Assembly (NCBI RefSeq): GCF_000264995.1
Contig: NW_006767435.1
Location: 62,001 to 126,000 of the forward strand
DNA: 64,000 nt
DNA from: Punctularia strigosozonata HHB-11173 SS5
Taxonomy: Eukaryota; Basidiomycota; Agaricomycetes; Corticiales; Punctulariaceae
Direction of reading: 5' to 3'
This document shows positions 26,299 to 37,480 of the stretch, in pieces. Positions within the stretch are counted from its first letter, which is position 1, and each line of letters begins with the position of its first letter. The notes under the pieces were generated by a model that saw only the letters and a list, made by a program, of their open reading frames with translations, was not told where the DNA came from and did not search any database. Made by a program: the position numbers and the translations under genes.

Positions 26299-28207
26299 TC
26301 CACTGTAATTTTCTGGCACGATCGGCACGGGAAACACACGATGACCCCCGGCACAGCGCATGGCTCCGGCGATTCGAACGATTCTTTCGCGTGTCACGGA
26401 ACGTCAACAGTACCTAGGTTTTCTTTCCGAAGATACGGTGCTGGCTTGATATATAATGAATAAGGCGGACGCGCGACTCGTAAATTCGACTATATGAATG
26501 TGCAGGACGAGGCTGCGGGTTTTCACCTGAGCGATTTCCGTTCTTTCGAGTCTGGGAGCACGCACGTGTGGGCTGGCCTGTACAACCTCTTCTTCCCCAG
26601 ATTATGGCGTGATATGGGGGGGCGAGGGTTTGTCGTGCTGGACCGGAGTGTCGGTCGCGACGAAGGAGTTCGCGGGGATGGATCGGGGCATCTTCCACGT
26701 CGTAGTCTAAGCTCTCCGAGATATGAGCGAGCAGCACCGGTCGCAGTAAACCAAGTTCCTCGAGTACGTCCACCATGCGTGATTCATATCGAAAGAGATA
26801 TGCTCGGCGTGCTGATAGGTCTGCGTCCGAGCCATTGCCGCGCAAGGTCCCCACGAACTCGAATCGGATTCGTAGGCGGGCGAAAGGAAACCAATATTAG
26901 TCGTAGGGCGCGATTCGAGGAATGCGCAGCATTTCCGTGCGGACGATATTCGGGGAATGACGTTCCAAGTCGATATCCAGTTTTAGACGGTTTTCGTGAC
27001 GGCACGGCGTGCGGCCTATACGCCTTGCGATCACATCGGCGCGACAGCATCCAGAGGCTGATTATACTGCATCTGCTGAGAAGGACGCGCCGCAGAAGAT
27101 CGCGGCAAACACATCTTGAAAGAGGCGAAAACCGCGTTGTATGGAGAAGCAGACATCGTCGCAAGCGTCGCGCACAGCTGGGAGGCACAGAAGCGTGAAG
27201 GGAACAAGCCGCGCCGGAGCTGGATGTGGCGAGGCTGGAGGGCTGGAGGGCGTTCCCACCGTGTCCGAGTCCGGCGCGGCGGCGGGAATGCGTGGTCGGT
27301 CGGGTGACCTTCATCCGCCTCCAGCATCCAACTTGATATCGGCGTTCTTGTGTGCTCGTGCTGAGACCTCTCGCAGCCGTTGTCTTAACAAACCGCAAGG
27401 CCACGCAGGGAGACGTCTAGCAAGCTAAGCCACACGGCAGGTCGTCGGAGCATCAGCGCACGGGGCATCCGTGACTCGTACGGCAGATAAGCTGGGCTTC
27501 TGAGCGCGGGATCAGATGGAGTCCTCTTGTGATCATGTATGTATTCTATTTTGCATTCCGGCGAAGAGCGAGGAGGTTCGCGCGGGTCGGTGGCTCCTGC
27601 CCCGAGCCGTTCGAAGATGGGCAAGCAAGACAGGAGGCACAACACCGTTATGGACTTCTCTTTGGGTTATCCGGGCTCCATCGCCGCGCTCCATGCGTCC
27701 TCTTCCATTTTCACAAGGCCATCCGTACGGAGATGGGGCCATCGATGGGTCAGGCTGGCAGGGATGGGGAAGAGCGAGCGGGATGAAATTGAGGTCACAT
27801 CAAATCCCGACGCTTCCCCTCGTCTAACTCGTGACAATATTCTCTCCCAGGCACGACGAGAAAGCAAACCAACCAGAGCCGATATGTGGCAGTCCAAACG
27901 CTGTATCGTATCTCGGAGGCAGCCCCGAGAGACAGCCAAACGCTGCACCGCTATCTGGACACCGTCTCTTCAAATTTGCAGGACTAACGTTCGTTATCGG
28001 ACACGGACCCGGGCACCTGCGCCCCTGCCATACCATGCCGAAGTCTCGCCCCACATGCATCCCATCAGCTCCGAAGCCGGTGGCTTCGAAACACCTTCCT
28101 CCTCCCGCGGGATAGATATGGACCCGTCGCGCGCAGGCGGAGGTTCTTTGCGCTCCCTTGGCCCCCTCCTCCTCTTACCCGTCCCCTCCACCGCGAGCGA
28201 GTGAGAC
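26299..28207. other. Intergenic region, no gene recognised
   Basis: Both strands carry medium-length open frames (for example plus 26494-27198 and minus 26784-27404) that overlap each other, lack good splice context and match no family known to me. I treat them as chance frames or remnants. The last few hundred bases should contain the promoter and leader of the UNC93-like carrier at 28208. Confidence 0.45.
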
Positions 28208-30198
28208 ATGCAGCTCCCGGCTTGGTACACGTGCGTACCTCCCCCTTCCGTCTTACGATACGAACGACAACTGATACGATTACTCTAGAACGCCGACGAC
28301 GCAGGTCGTGCTCGTCGGCATCACCTGTTTCGCCACCGTCGGCATGTTCAGCGCCGTGTCTAACCTCGGCGCCGGAGGAACCCAGGACGTCTCCCTCTCC
28401 GACACCTCTAACGGTGTCCTCTACGGCATGTTCGCCCTCACCGGTCTCATCTCCGGCGGTATCAACAACCGTGCGTGTTCTCGCCCATGTACAGCCGCGT
28501 TTCTCCAGTTGACGCGTTCAATTATGTAGTGTTGGGCCCGCGGTTGACCCTCTTCTTCGGCACGCTCGGGTACGCGCTCTACGTCGGCGCTCTCTGGTGG
28601 TACGCACCCCTTCCCTCATTTCCTTCCCCATCTTCGCCGCAAACTCACGTCGTCTCTCCGCTCTCGTCGTGCAGCTTCCAAACCCAGGGCACGCGCTGGT
28701 TCCTCATCTTCGCCGGCGCGATCCTCGGCGTCACCGCCGCCCTGCTCTGGTCCGCGCAAGGCTCGATCATGATGTCCTACCCGCTCGAGAAGGACAAGGG
28801 CAAGGCCTTCTCCATCTTCTGGGCCATCTTCCAGTTCGGCTCCTTCATCGGCGCCCTCATCGCCCTCGCCATCAACATCCGCTCCGGCGGCCTCTCCGCC
28901 GTCTCGACGAGCACCTACATCGTGCGTTCCCTCTCCCGTCGGTGTGATCGTCCACGGTTTCTGACCTCCACGGGATCCGCGCACGCGCATTGCAGGCCTT
29001 CCTCGTGATCATCTTCGTCGGTATCGCCTCTTCGGCCCTCATCCTGCCCCCGCACCGCGTCGTCCGCGGCGACGGCACGCTCGTCACCCTCGCCCACCAC
29101 TCCTCCATCCACTCCGAGCTGCTCGGCATGGCCAAGCTCTTCACCGACTGGCGCGTCGCCGCCCTCCTCCCCATGTTCTTCTCCTCCAACTACTTCTACG
29201 CCTACCAGGGCGCCGTCAACGCCGGCATGTTCGACGGCCCCACGCGCGCGCTCAACGCGACGCTCGAGGGCGCCGGCGCGATCGTCGGCGCGCTCCTCAT
29301 CGGCTTCTTCGTCCTCGACGCGCCCGCGGGCCGGTTCAGGTACGGCCGGCGCGCGCGGGGTTATATCGGCCTCGGCGTCGTGACGGCGATGACGATCATC
29401 ATCTGGGCCGTCGCCCTCGGCTGGCAGGTCACCTTCACCCGCGCGGACGCCGCCAAGCTCCTCGCGAACGACGCGCTCATCAACTACCACGACGCCAACT
29501 ACCGCGGCAAGGGCGCCCTCTACTTCTTCTGTGCGTTTTTGCCCCTTCTTTTTTGAGAGGATCGGAATGGACTCAAAAGTTGCGCGACGGACAGACTACT
29601 TTGGCGACGCGTGCTACCAGGCGCTCGCGTACTGGATCATGAGCGCGATCACGAACGACCCCTTCCGCCTCGCTCGTCTCGCCGGTATCTACAAGGCCCT
29701 CCAGTCCGCCGGCGCCGCGGGATCCTTCGGCATGGACGCCGTCGCCACGCCCTACCTCAACGAGCTCGTACGTTTTTAACTCTCCCCCTCTAACCCTCTC
29801 ATCTCACCTTCATGGGATATATTCTGTAGCTCGCGAGCTGGTTGATGATGCTCGTCTCGTTCCCGCTCGCCTTCCTCGTGATCCGGACCATCAAGGAGAC
29901 CAACTACGAGGACGAGGAGGTCGTCTACGTCGACGACCTCAAAGCCGGCGCCGTCGAGTCCGGCGAGCTCCCCGCCACCACGCCAGCAGAGAAGGCCGAG
30001 ACCGAGAAAGCGAGAAAGCGAGCGTCGCGTCCCACTCGGCATGATGACAGACACCGACCGACCGACCGACCGGGGCTCTCCCCCTCTCTTCTGCTCGGGT
30101 TAGAGGCCTCCCCCACGCTCGGGGTTGAGGACGGGAGAGGAGGGGCCGTTGACTTTTCTTTGGTTACGACTTCGGACGGAGATTCGAACGACTGTTAA
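28208..30198 (+). CDS. UNC93-like major facilitator membrane protein, copy 1
   Basis: A polytopic membrane protein of the UNC-93/DUF895 branch of the MFS fold, with about 11-12 predicted helices. Exons are 28208-28230, 28289-28470, 28531-28599, 28675-28921, 28995-29530, 29595-29767 and 29830-30198. Motifs shared with copy 2 at 58.5 kb include SNLGAGGTQDVSLSDTSNGV, PLEKDKGKAF, DWRVAALLPMFF, NAGMFDGPTRALNATLEGAG and AITNDPFRLAR. The start at MQLPAWYT lies two codons after an in-frame stop, so this copy lacks the longer N-terminus of copy 2 unless an unseen exon exists. The tail after KETNYEDEEVVYVDD runs about 60 residues longer than in copy 2, through a GACC repeat, and looks unordered. Cargo is unknown. 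It converges on the TPR-CHAT gene. Confidence 0.88.
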
Positions 30199-30773
30199 TG
30201 GGTTTTTTTTGTTCTGTAGACGAGGCTTTTTCTTTTACGCGCGACGACGATATTAATGGCCCCCCCGCGCTCTCGGCACAACGATACGTATCATCAGCAT
30301 TGTATGTTTGTACGCTCGACTTGCATGAAACAGCGAAACGGTTTTTTTTTGTTCTTGTGGCGAGATCACGGGCGTCGACGTAGCGAATGAGGGCTGCCGG
30401 CTGCACAATGACACATACAACGACTTTGAAGCCCACCCAATGACCTCGCATAGTATCACTCCGAAGACATCTCATTACGTCGATACATCCCATGAACCTG
30501 AATACACTGAATAACCTCGAGGCGAAAGATACATCCACGGGCACCGCCATGCCCGTTATCCACCAAAAGAATGACAAGATTTCGAATTGTACGCTACCTG
30601 CTAGCTCTGGACGAGTACGCGCAGAGCTCCAGGTCTTGAAGTAGGTACGCCCGAAGCTTGACAGCATGCAAACGAATAGCTGAAAGGAAGAAAGGAACGA
30701 AAACTATCGATAATAAATACACTCGGTGCGCCATATCAAGTCGCGACCATGGCGAGCGGCAGAGGGGATTCTC
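30199..30773. other. Convergent 3' region between UNC93-like copy 1 and TPR-CHAT
   Basis: 575 bp between two facing stops. It must hold both 3' UTRs. Several T runs are present. No gene or RNA is seen. Confidence 0.6.
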
Positions 30774-33700
30774 TCACATCCCAAGATGCACGTAAAGAGC
30801 CCAGCGGCTCGGCTCTGGATGTTCCTCGCGCAGCTTCTGCACAGCTGCATCGAGCGCGTAAGGCACGTCGTCGGGATTGAGGACCTCCGAATCGCCTCTG
30901 AAGATTTCTTCGTACACCATCCGCGCGACCATCGGGCCGTCTGCATCCTCCATGTTCCTACGCCATACTCTTGGTTTCCATACCAGACGCGCGGAACAGT
31001 CGGAAGCTTACCACAGTGTCGCAATCACGCTCTTAAACCCGGCGTAAAGCATCATGGCCGCGAGATGGATCGCCTGATCGGGTTGATCCTGTGTAAATGT
31101 GGTCGGTGGGCACGGCATATGCATTTGAGAGCACCGTCGCGCTGACCTTGTACCCCTTTGCGGTCTCGCACGCGCTCAAGAAAGCCAGAAATGCCCCCGG
31201 AAGCACAACCGGCATCAGGCGCTCCATCGTCAGTATACCATCCCGCATTACAAAAGCACTCTTCAATGGGTGCTCCGCGTCTTGAATGCCGTGACATGCG
31301 AGATGAAGGAATGTTGCATCAGGGAGACGATCAAGGAGCGTCTGCACACCTAATCCTCCCTTGCCTCCCTTTTCCGTCGAGAGCAGCGCGTTGTCCTCGT
31401 CCGGGAGCGGAATGAGCATTGCACTTGGAACGACACTGGTTATCGACTTGACTTCGTCAACGGTGCAAGGTAATTCCGCATATGCAGATTTCGCTCGAGG
31501 GACAGCTCCGACGAGGACCTTCGTGTGCTTCCTGTGGACGGGTTTGTAGGCCTCACGGGAGCCAGACAATACCGTCAGAGTTGGCGTGTAGGATGAAACG
31601 ACGTAGTCCGAACATGAAACTCCGTTGGCGCCGGCTGCGTGAATCGGGAGGTGGACCAGGCTACCCGTGGGGCACCACCACAAGCGGGGACGGAGGCGGC
31701 CGTTCGAGGGCTAAGGTGTATTTCTTGTTAGACAGGCTTTCGGTGACGTATCGAGTTCCTACCGTCAATCCTAGTGCATTGATGATAGGTTGAACGACCT
31801 TGGACCACAGGCTTTCCAGGATATCGACACCTGCAGGGCGATTGACTTTGCGTGGCCTCGTCATGTTCAATCTGTCCCGGCTCACGGCCGATCTTGCTTC
31901 ATCCATGGCGGATCTCCACCGTGCGCTTGACTCCGTCACCCATGATTCAGTCAAGTCATCTAGAGAAACGTGGATTGGTGCGACATTGGCCTGTACGATT
32001 ACCGCATGAGACCCATTCGTGCTTGCTATCAACATGACGACCGGCCCTTTGTTGGCGGCTTCGACAAGTGTCGAATACTGATCATGCAGCATGAATCTCT
32101 CGAGGCCAGGTAAAGACCGGATGACGGTCAGAAGTGCGTGGAACTCTTCGCTTTGTCTCCGACGGAGCGAGGCCGCTTGTTCTACGTGCCGTTGGTCCGG
32201 GAAAGCGTCTGAGATGTCCGCATTCTTTTCGAGACGTTGAGCTAGCTCGAGAAGCTTCGTACGGTACTGTTCGGGGACGTTGTCGAAGTGAGAACGCAAT
32301 CGAAGGGTGTGGGCCCAAAATATGGCCCGACCTTGCTCGAGTATCTCCACGGCCCTTTCGGGTTGCGAGATCTGAAGGGCGAGGGAGGCGCATGTGGGCG
32401 TCAGCCGCTGGCCTGCTTCCAAAGACTTCAGACGTGAGTCGAGGTCCAGCCCAAAGTAGGCCACGCGAGGTAACAATGATAGCAACACTGAGTAGGTATC
32501 GAGGAGCTTGGTTTTTGCGGAGATTTCGTCTACCGATGACACTTGGATGGACCGGAGTACCCTCATAGAGCCTTGGACACGAGATCGGACATCACGCGCG
32601 TCGTCAGATATCGCTTCCAACAGGTAGTTCAGAGCAGCACAAATATCGTTGAAAGGGGTGCCCACTTCTAGGTATGTCTCGGAGGCGTTGAGGAGACAGT
32701 CAAAACGGTCTGGGCGCCCAGGAGCCAGGCGTCCCAAAAGGTTTTCGAACACGGTTTTGGCTGCTCGGGCGTCGTCTATGCGTCTCCCCATGCGATACTT
32801 GACCATGTATACTGAACCCAGCATACTCCGGTAACGTGGCCCATGTGAAGAGTCAGGCGCAACGACGGTCACATTATGCTCCAACAGGTGCACCGCATTG
32901 CACACATCGCCCAGATTCCCACTGTCTTGGGCGCGCATAGCCAGTGCGTTTGCGTGCGCAAGTACGATTTGGGAGCGGAAGGAGTGGTCAATGGAATAAT
33001 GGTCGAGCATTGCCGAAGAGATAGAGATGGCTTGATTCAGATCTTCCCTATCGCCAAGGGCCTTGAAGCGAACAGATAAGGCAGACGCCATTGCGAGATA
33101 ATGTTCCCCGTATGTGGTGTTTGTGATAGCAGCCATGTCGTAGGCCTCCTGGTAAAGCGCGATGGCCTCCGAAATGTCGTCGATGTGCCCAAGCTCCCTG
33201 AAACGTATGCTGAGGCTATCAGCCAGATTTCCCATGCGAATGCGCCAAAAAGTGCTGCTCCTGGGAGTGCTATCAACTAGCTGACGTTGCAAATCGAGGG
33301 AGTCCTCGAGGTCATCCAAAGACCCGCGCCAGATGAAGCGCTTCTGCAGGCCAATGGCCAGGTTACTGAGGCAATTGGCATGGGTGTGATTACCGGGACT
33401 GGTCAGCTGGAGTGTCTCCTGCAACCACGCAACCATCTGGTCGAGATCCTCCTCTGTGACGTCCGCGACCCCAAGCAGGAGATCCAGGGTTGATGCCGCC
33501 GCGGATAAGATATAAGGCCTCCACGCTCCGTTCGGAGGCCCTGCCGACAATGCTTGCATGGCCATCTCGTGTGCTTCGTGCAGGTCGGTTAGCTGACCAT
33601 CGCGACCGAAGAGACACCGTAGTGCTTGATTTCGCCTGCTCAAGATATGCTCGCGGCCGACATATGATATTGGACAAAGATCAACCGATGTCCTGTGCAA

Positions 33701-34408
33701 AGCAACGGCCTCATCCAAATCTGCAGGGTCGCCCAGGACCTGGAAGCGTATATAAAGGTACATCCCCAGAAGGCTGAAATAGTTATGCTCGTCAGGATAC
33801 TTGTGTATGGATGCTAGTTCAAGTGCGATTCGCTGCGAGGCAATCGCTTCATCGATATGCGAGCGCTCGTGTGTCATTTCAAATAGCCGCCATGACGCGT
33901 TGTTGACATTACGGAGGGCATTCGCGCGAAGGGGGTGCTCGTAGGACAGTAATGGTACTGCCTCGCGACACAGATTGTCTCCAAGCTTCCGGTGTGCGGC
34001 ATTGCCGCGTTTTTCTGCATCCAGGTGGAGGATGTTTCCTGACAACGTCAGCACTGTGGGACAGGAGAGAGATCGGGCTTCCGCTGCGGCTAATGCCTCT
34101 TTTGCGCGAGTGACGGCATCTACAAGGTCTTTCTGGTCTCCGACAAATTTATATCGTTCACTATAGGCGCGGGCGAGGTAGGCGCAGGCATGCAGCCGCG
34201 AAGCGGGTAGCGCAGCCGCCTGCTTGTGCGATGATTCAGATGGAGACAATCGGGAGGCTGTAGGTAGTACGAACATCGGGATTTACTCCGGCCAGTCGTT
34301 CCCACTTGTGGATACAATCTGCTGCCGCATTGAGGTCCCCAGTCTTGCGGAATTCCTCGAATAACCGCAAGGCCTTGATGTGGTTCACATCCGTGGCATG
34401 TTGGATCA
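30774..34408 (-). CDS. TPR-CHAT protein (tetratricopeptide repeats plus caspase-like CHAT peptidase), apparently whole
   Basis: Likely a cytosolic protease whose CHAT domain is controlled by a long TPR solenoid. Exons traced on the minus strand: 34408-34275, 34219-31763 (819 codons of TPR-type helices such as DLDEAVALHRTSVDLC and ADSLSIRFRELGHIDD), 31710-31147, 31088-31012 and 30957-30774. The CHAT domain has the catalytic His in FLHLACHGIQD and Cys in FLSACETAKG, followed by AIHLAAMMLYAGFKSVIATL and the tail RWALYVHLGM. That makes about 1,140 residues; the first exon is not resolved, and its acceptor is taken at 34409-34410 by comparison with the paralogue at 62416. The donor at 31146 (GTCAGC) is non-standard but needed to keep frame. 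CHAT is a caspase-clan fold; in bacteria TPR-CHAT proteins are defence proteases. A role in fungal cell death here is inference. Confidence 0.88.
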
Positions 34409-37400
34409 CTGTCGCCCATCAGCGGAACGCAGACACACGAGGGAAAAGAACGGAACCCGCAGTGCATGGGCATGGAGTCTTCTGATGTTTGCTCATGAGA
34501 TGGCTGCTGGACTGCAGGGTTGTAGAGGAACCTGCAGTGTCTGACGATCAGCAGATGCGGAGAAGGGAAGGAGGATGTGTACTTCAAGAAGACCACATCC
34601 ACGCTCTTGTAGATGCTGCACGATTGTTGCTGTAACGCATTCTGGCGCGCTTGTTATGGCTATACTGGCTTGAGAGTGTGCGCATGATGCATTCCGGACT
34701 GCCAAATACGAGTACGACGGATTGCATTGGAATGACAAAGAATGCAATGCAAACCTGCGACAGGTGGTGATTCTACTGGACGAGGAAGTAATGGTTGGCG
34801 CTGACTGTGTGTATTTCGATCGGCATTTATCTTCGAACTCGGGGTAGGGAGGTTGTTCCATAGTGATGTTCGACGCGGTACCAGAACTATACAGCCACCT
34901 TGCAGCCGTGAAGCTGATGTACCGTTACGATTCCATTTGTCACCCACGGTGCGACCTGCGCGCCCTCCCGCCCAAGCATAGTCCCCCATCTTCCATGCAT
35001 CTTCGGAATGGAACCAAACCCAAAGCCAGCCATGGCCTCCTTACCGCCGTTCTGCATTTGCCCGGAACCCGAGCTCGATGCTGGACATCAGATTGAGCTG
35101 CTACGCACGGGTTCGTTTCGCCAGTTCGCTAGCGATGTGTCCCGAGGACGTTACGAACATGGTGCAGACAACCATAATGCGGTGCCGTCGACCGAGGAAG
35201 GTGGCCCGGTCGGCAGATGGCGCAAACTCGCGCTTGTCCGGTCGAACAGACATTGCCGTCCATGATAGTTGGCTCCGGCCATCCGATACAGTAATGATAT
35301 TCATCAGGTTTCAACCGCACGCCCACATCAGCCCCTCCGTGTTCGCAGCTGTTCCTGCCCTCCGCTACCCCCGCCTTGACGGTCAGTCAAACGACTCGCT
35401 TGTTGTCCAAATCTTCAACGCTGACATACCCCGCTCGTCCAGAAGTCGACCACGAACCATAATCTACCGCACTGGAAGTTATCACCCTCGACTCATGGTG
35501 GTACCACACTTGGACACAACGGCACCACTACACCCGTCCAGCCTTTCTTCCTCAACGTCTTCCCTCTATCTTTACCGCTTCCCGCCTGCAGCTCCTTCAG
35601 GCATTAGAGTGTATCTTCAGCACAGGCGAGGTGGGGTGGCTGTTTTACCATGCACTGCATTTCTGGCGGGGCTCCCCGCCAACATCTTTGGCTACTGCGG
35701 AGAACTTTTACCACCTGTAGGTCCATTCCATTTCTACCTCCTCTCCCGTACACCGACCACCGCTCCCCCAGAAATCTTTCGGAAGCGTGGGATCCGTCCC
35801 TCAGAGATTCAGGGCCTTCCTAGGGAATCAGGGCCCGGACGTGGCGATATCTCCCGCCCACGTCTCCGCGCGCTTCTAGCGCGCCAAGCTAGTGAACGAC
35901 TGTCTTCGCTGCGCATCGAGTGGTTGACTGGGAAGACTAGTGCCAAGCTACACCGGTGGCAGGCATCGGGCGCAAGATTCGTACGCGCGTCGGCAGCACC
36001 AGCTAGCGCTCGGCTTCATTCTCCGGCTCGAGTCGTCGACAAGCCTATTGCACGGTCCCATCTCGCACCCGCGCGCCGCGTCGTGGTCCTGCTACTCGCG
36101 CTCTGCATCATATGCGGGCCCTCGCCCCGTTGTTGACTAAGCCTAAGTTGAGCCACGCACTCGAGCCAACACTATAGCTGGTCGTCGACGTTAATTCTTA
36201 GCCGCAGGCTAGCGCCCTCTGTCGTCCGCCTCTTCTCCCGCCTTGTCGACATCTTCCGCAACGGTGACTCTTGGAAACCGCTGGCGATTTCACGCAAGGT
36301 CGCACTCGCACTCGATGCAACAACTCGTTGGACACCCCAGCTCGCTACACTGCTTCCGGTTATAATTATCCCCGTATCCCGCGATATCTATTTCCGATTG
36401 CTATGTCTTGTGCAGACGCGCATCAAGCCTCGAACGATTGCAGGATCCCCACCTTAACCTTCAACAATTCTGGAATCCCGACGCACTCACGGGCTGCCCT
36501 GAACCTGCCCCAAGCCGCTGATAGCTCACATGAGAAGCCATGTAGGCGGTGCCCAGCTCCAGTCTACAACTGGCATGGCGCCGGCGTACCCGCGATCTCC
36601 CGCTGTGTCAGTATGCATCCAATCTTGTTTCGCGCGGGGTTCTTGAATCCCATTCAGTGTTCCTCCATGTTGAAGCACACTACATACGGGGAACCGACAT
36701 TGCCATAAATCCGAGGGTATCATTCTCACCTCATCGATTGGTTTCAGCTCCTGCTTGTTTGCGCCAGGTTCGGGTCATCATGCATGTCTCTCACTGAGCC
36801 GTCCAAGAAGCACCAGAAGCCGCCTCCCCGTCAGACAGCTTCCGATCTCGACATGTGACTAAAACGCGCGCCAAAACGAGCGATCTGGATGCGAAATCTC
36901 GAAATGAATATCCATTTTGAAAGCTGTCTGTCGAAGCAGGCTACCCATTGGAAAGCTGATTGAGCCGCATTCCAAATTCTGCATGTGCTCCGTGGAAATT
37001 TTGGACTGCGACGATGTTGACTCGATCTAATTAGATCTACGCATTGCCCCTTGGGGACGTGTCTCGAGTTTCGAGGGAATGATGAACACTTCCTGTCGCC
37101 TTTCAATGTGCATGAACCATAGAAGCCGTCGCGGGATGCGTTAACGGCACAGCTCAATAGCGCTCGACCCGCCTTGATCGCGATCCTACGACGCAGTCAT
37201 CACGAGTTTGCTATTTCTCGCACTGTACGATCGTCGCCGGAATGCATTCGTGGCACAGCCGCTGCTTGCATGGGAGTGCGCAGCCATACGATTAACCTCC
37301 CCCGCTCATCCTTGCATCCCCATTCAGAAGATAACCATGAGCCCGTGGAGGCTAAACTGGACGGTGCTACCTGGGTTCATGGTCCCACCATGCCCAGAAA

Positions 37401-37480
37401 CGACGACACCGCTCGTCACTGCAGGAGGCATCAATGTTTTTGTGTACAATGCCATCTTCACCCATTATATCGCCACATGC
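34409..37480. other. Intergenic region of 3.1 kb
   Basis: The first few hundred bases should hold the missing first exon and promoter of the TPR-CHAT gene. The centre carries an unassigned 352-codon frame (35078-36136, listed separately). The rest, up to the stop of the third protease at 37481, shows no gene that I can support. Confidence 0.45.
35078..36136 (+). CDS. Unassigned intron-free frame of 352 codons
   Basis: An ATG-to-stop frame of 352 codons without introns in otherwise gene-poor DNA. It is long for a chance frame at this base composition, but its codon choice is mixed and it matches no family I know. The first 120 residues are nondescript. The middle is Pro/Ser-rich (SLSSSTSSLYLYRFPPAAP). 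The end is Arg/Ala-rich and closes with a hydrophobic VVVLLLALCIICG. There is no signal peptide, zinc motif or repeat. It could be a young orphan gene, a remnant of a mobile element or chance. Confidence is low. Confidence 0.25.
   Translation: MLDIRLSCYARVRFASSLAMCPEDVTNMVQTTIMRCRRPRKVARSADGANSRLSGRTDIAVHDSWLRPSDTVMIFIRFQPHAHISPSVFAAVPALRYPRLDGQSNDSLVVQIFNADIPRSSRSRPRTIIYRTGSYHPRLMVVPHLDTTAPLHPSSLSSSTSSLYLYRFPPAAPSGIRVYLQHRRGGVAVLPCTAFLAGLPANIFGYCGELLPPVGPFHFYLLSRTPTTAPPEIFRKRGIRPSEIQGLPRESGPGRGDISRPRLRALLARQASERLSSLRIEWLTGKTSAKLHRWQASGARFVRASAAPASARLHSPARVVDKPIARSHLAPARRVVVLLLALCIICGPSPRC

Noticed and set aside
26494-27404. Overlapping open frames on both strands (234 and 206 codons)
   Set aside because: They shadow one another, are Arg/Ser-rich without motifs, and neither has a convincing start or intron set.
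27539-28204. Open frame ending two codons before the UNC93-like copy 1 start, in the same frame
   Set aside because: It is not similar to the N-terminus of UNC93-like copy 2 and ends in a stop. More likely promoter or leader DNA than a missing N-terminus.
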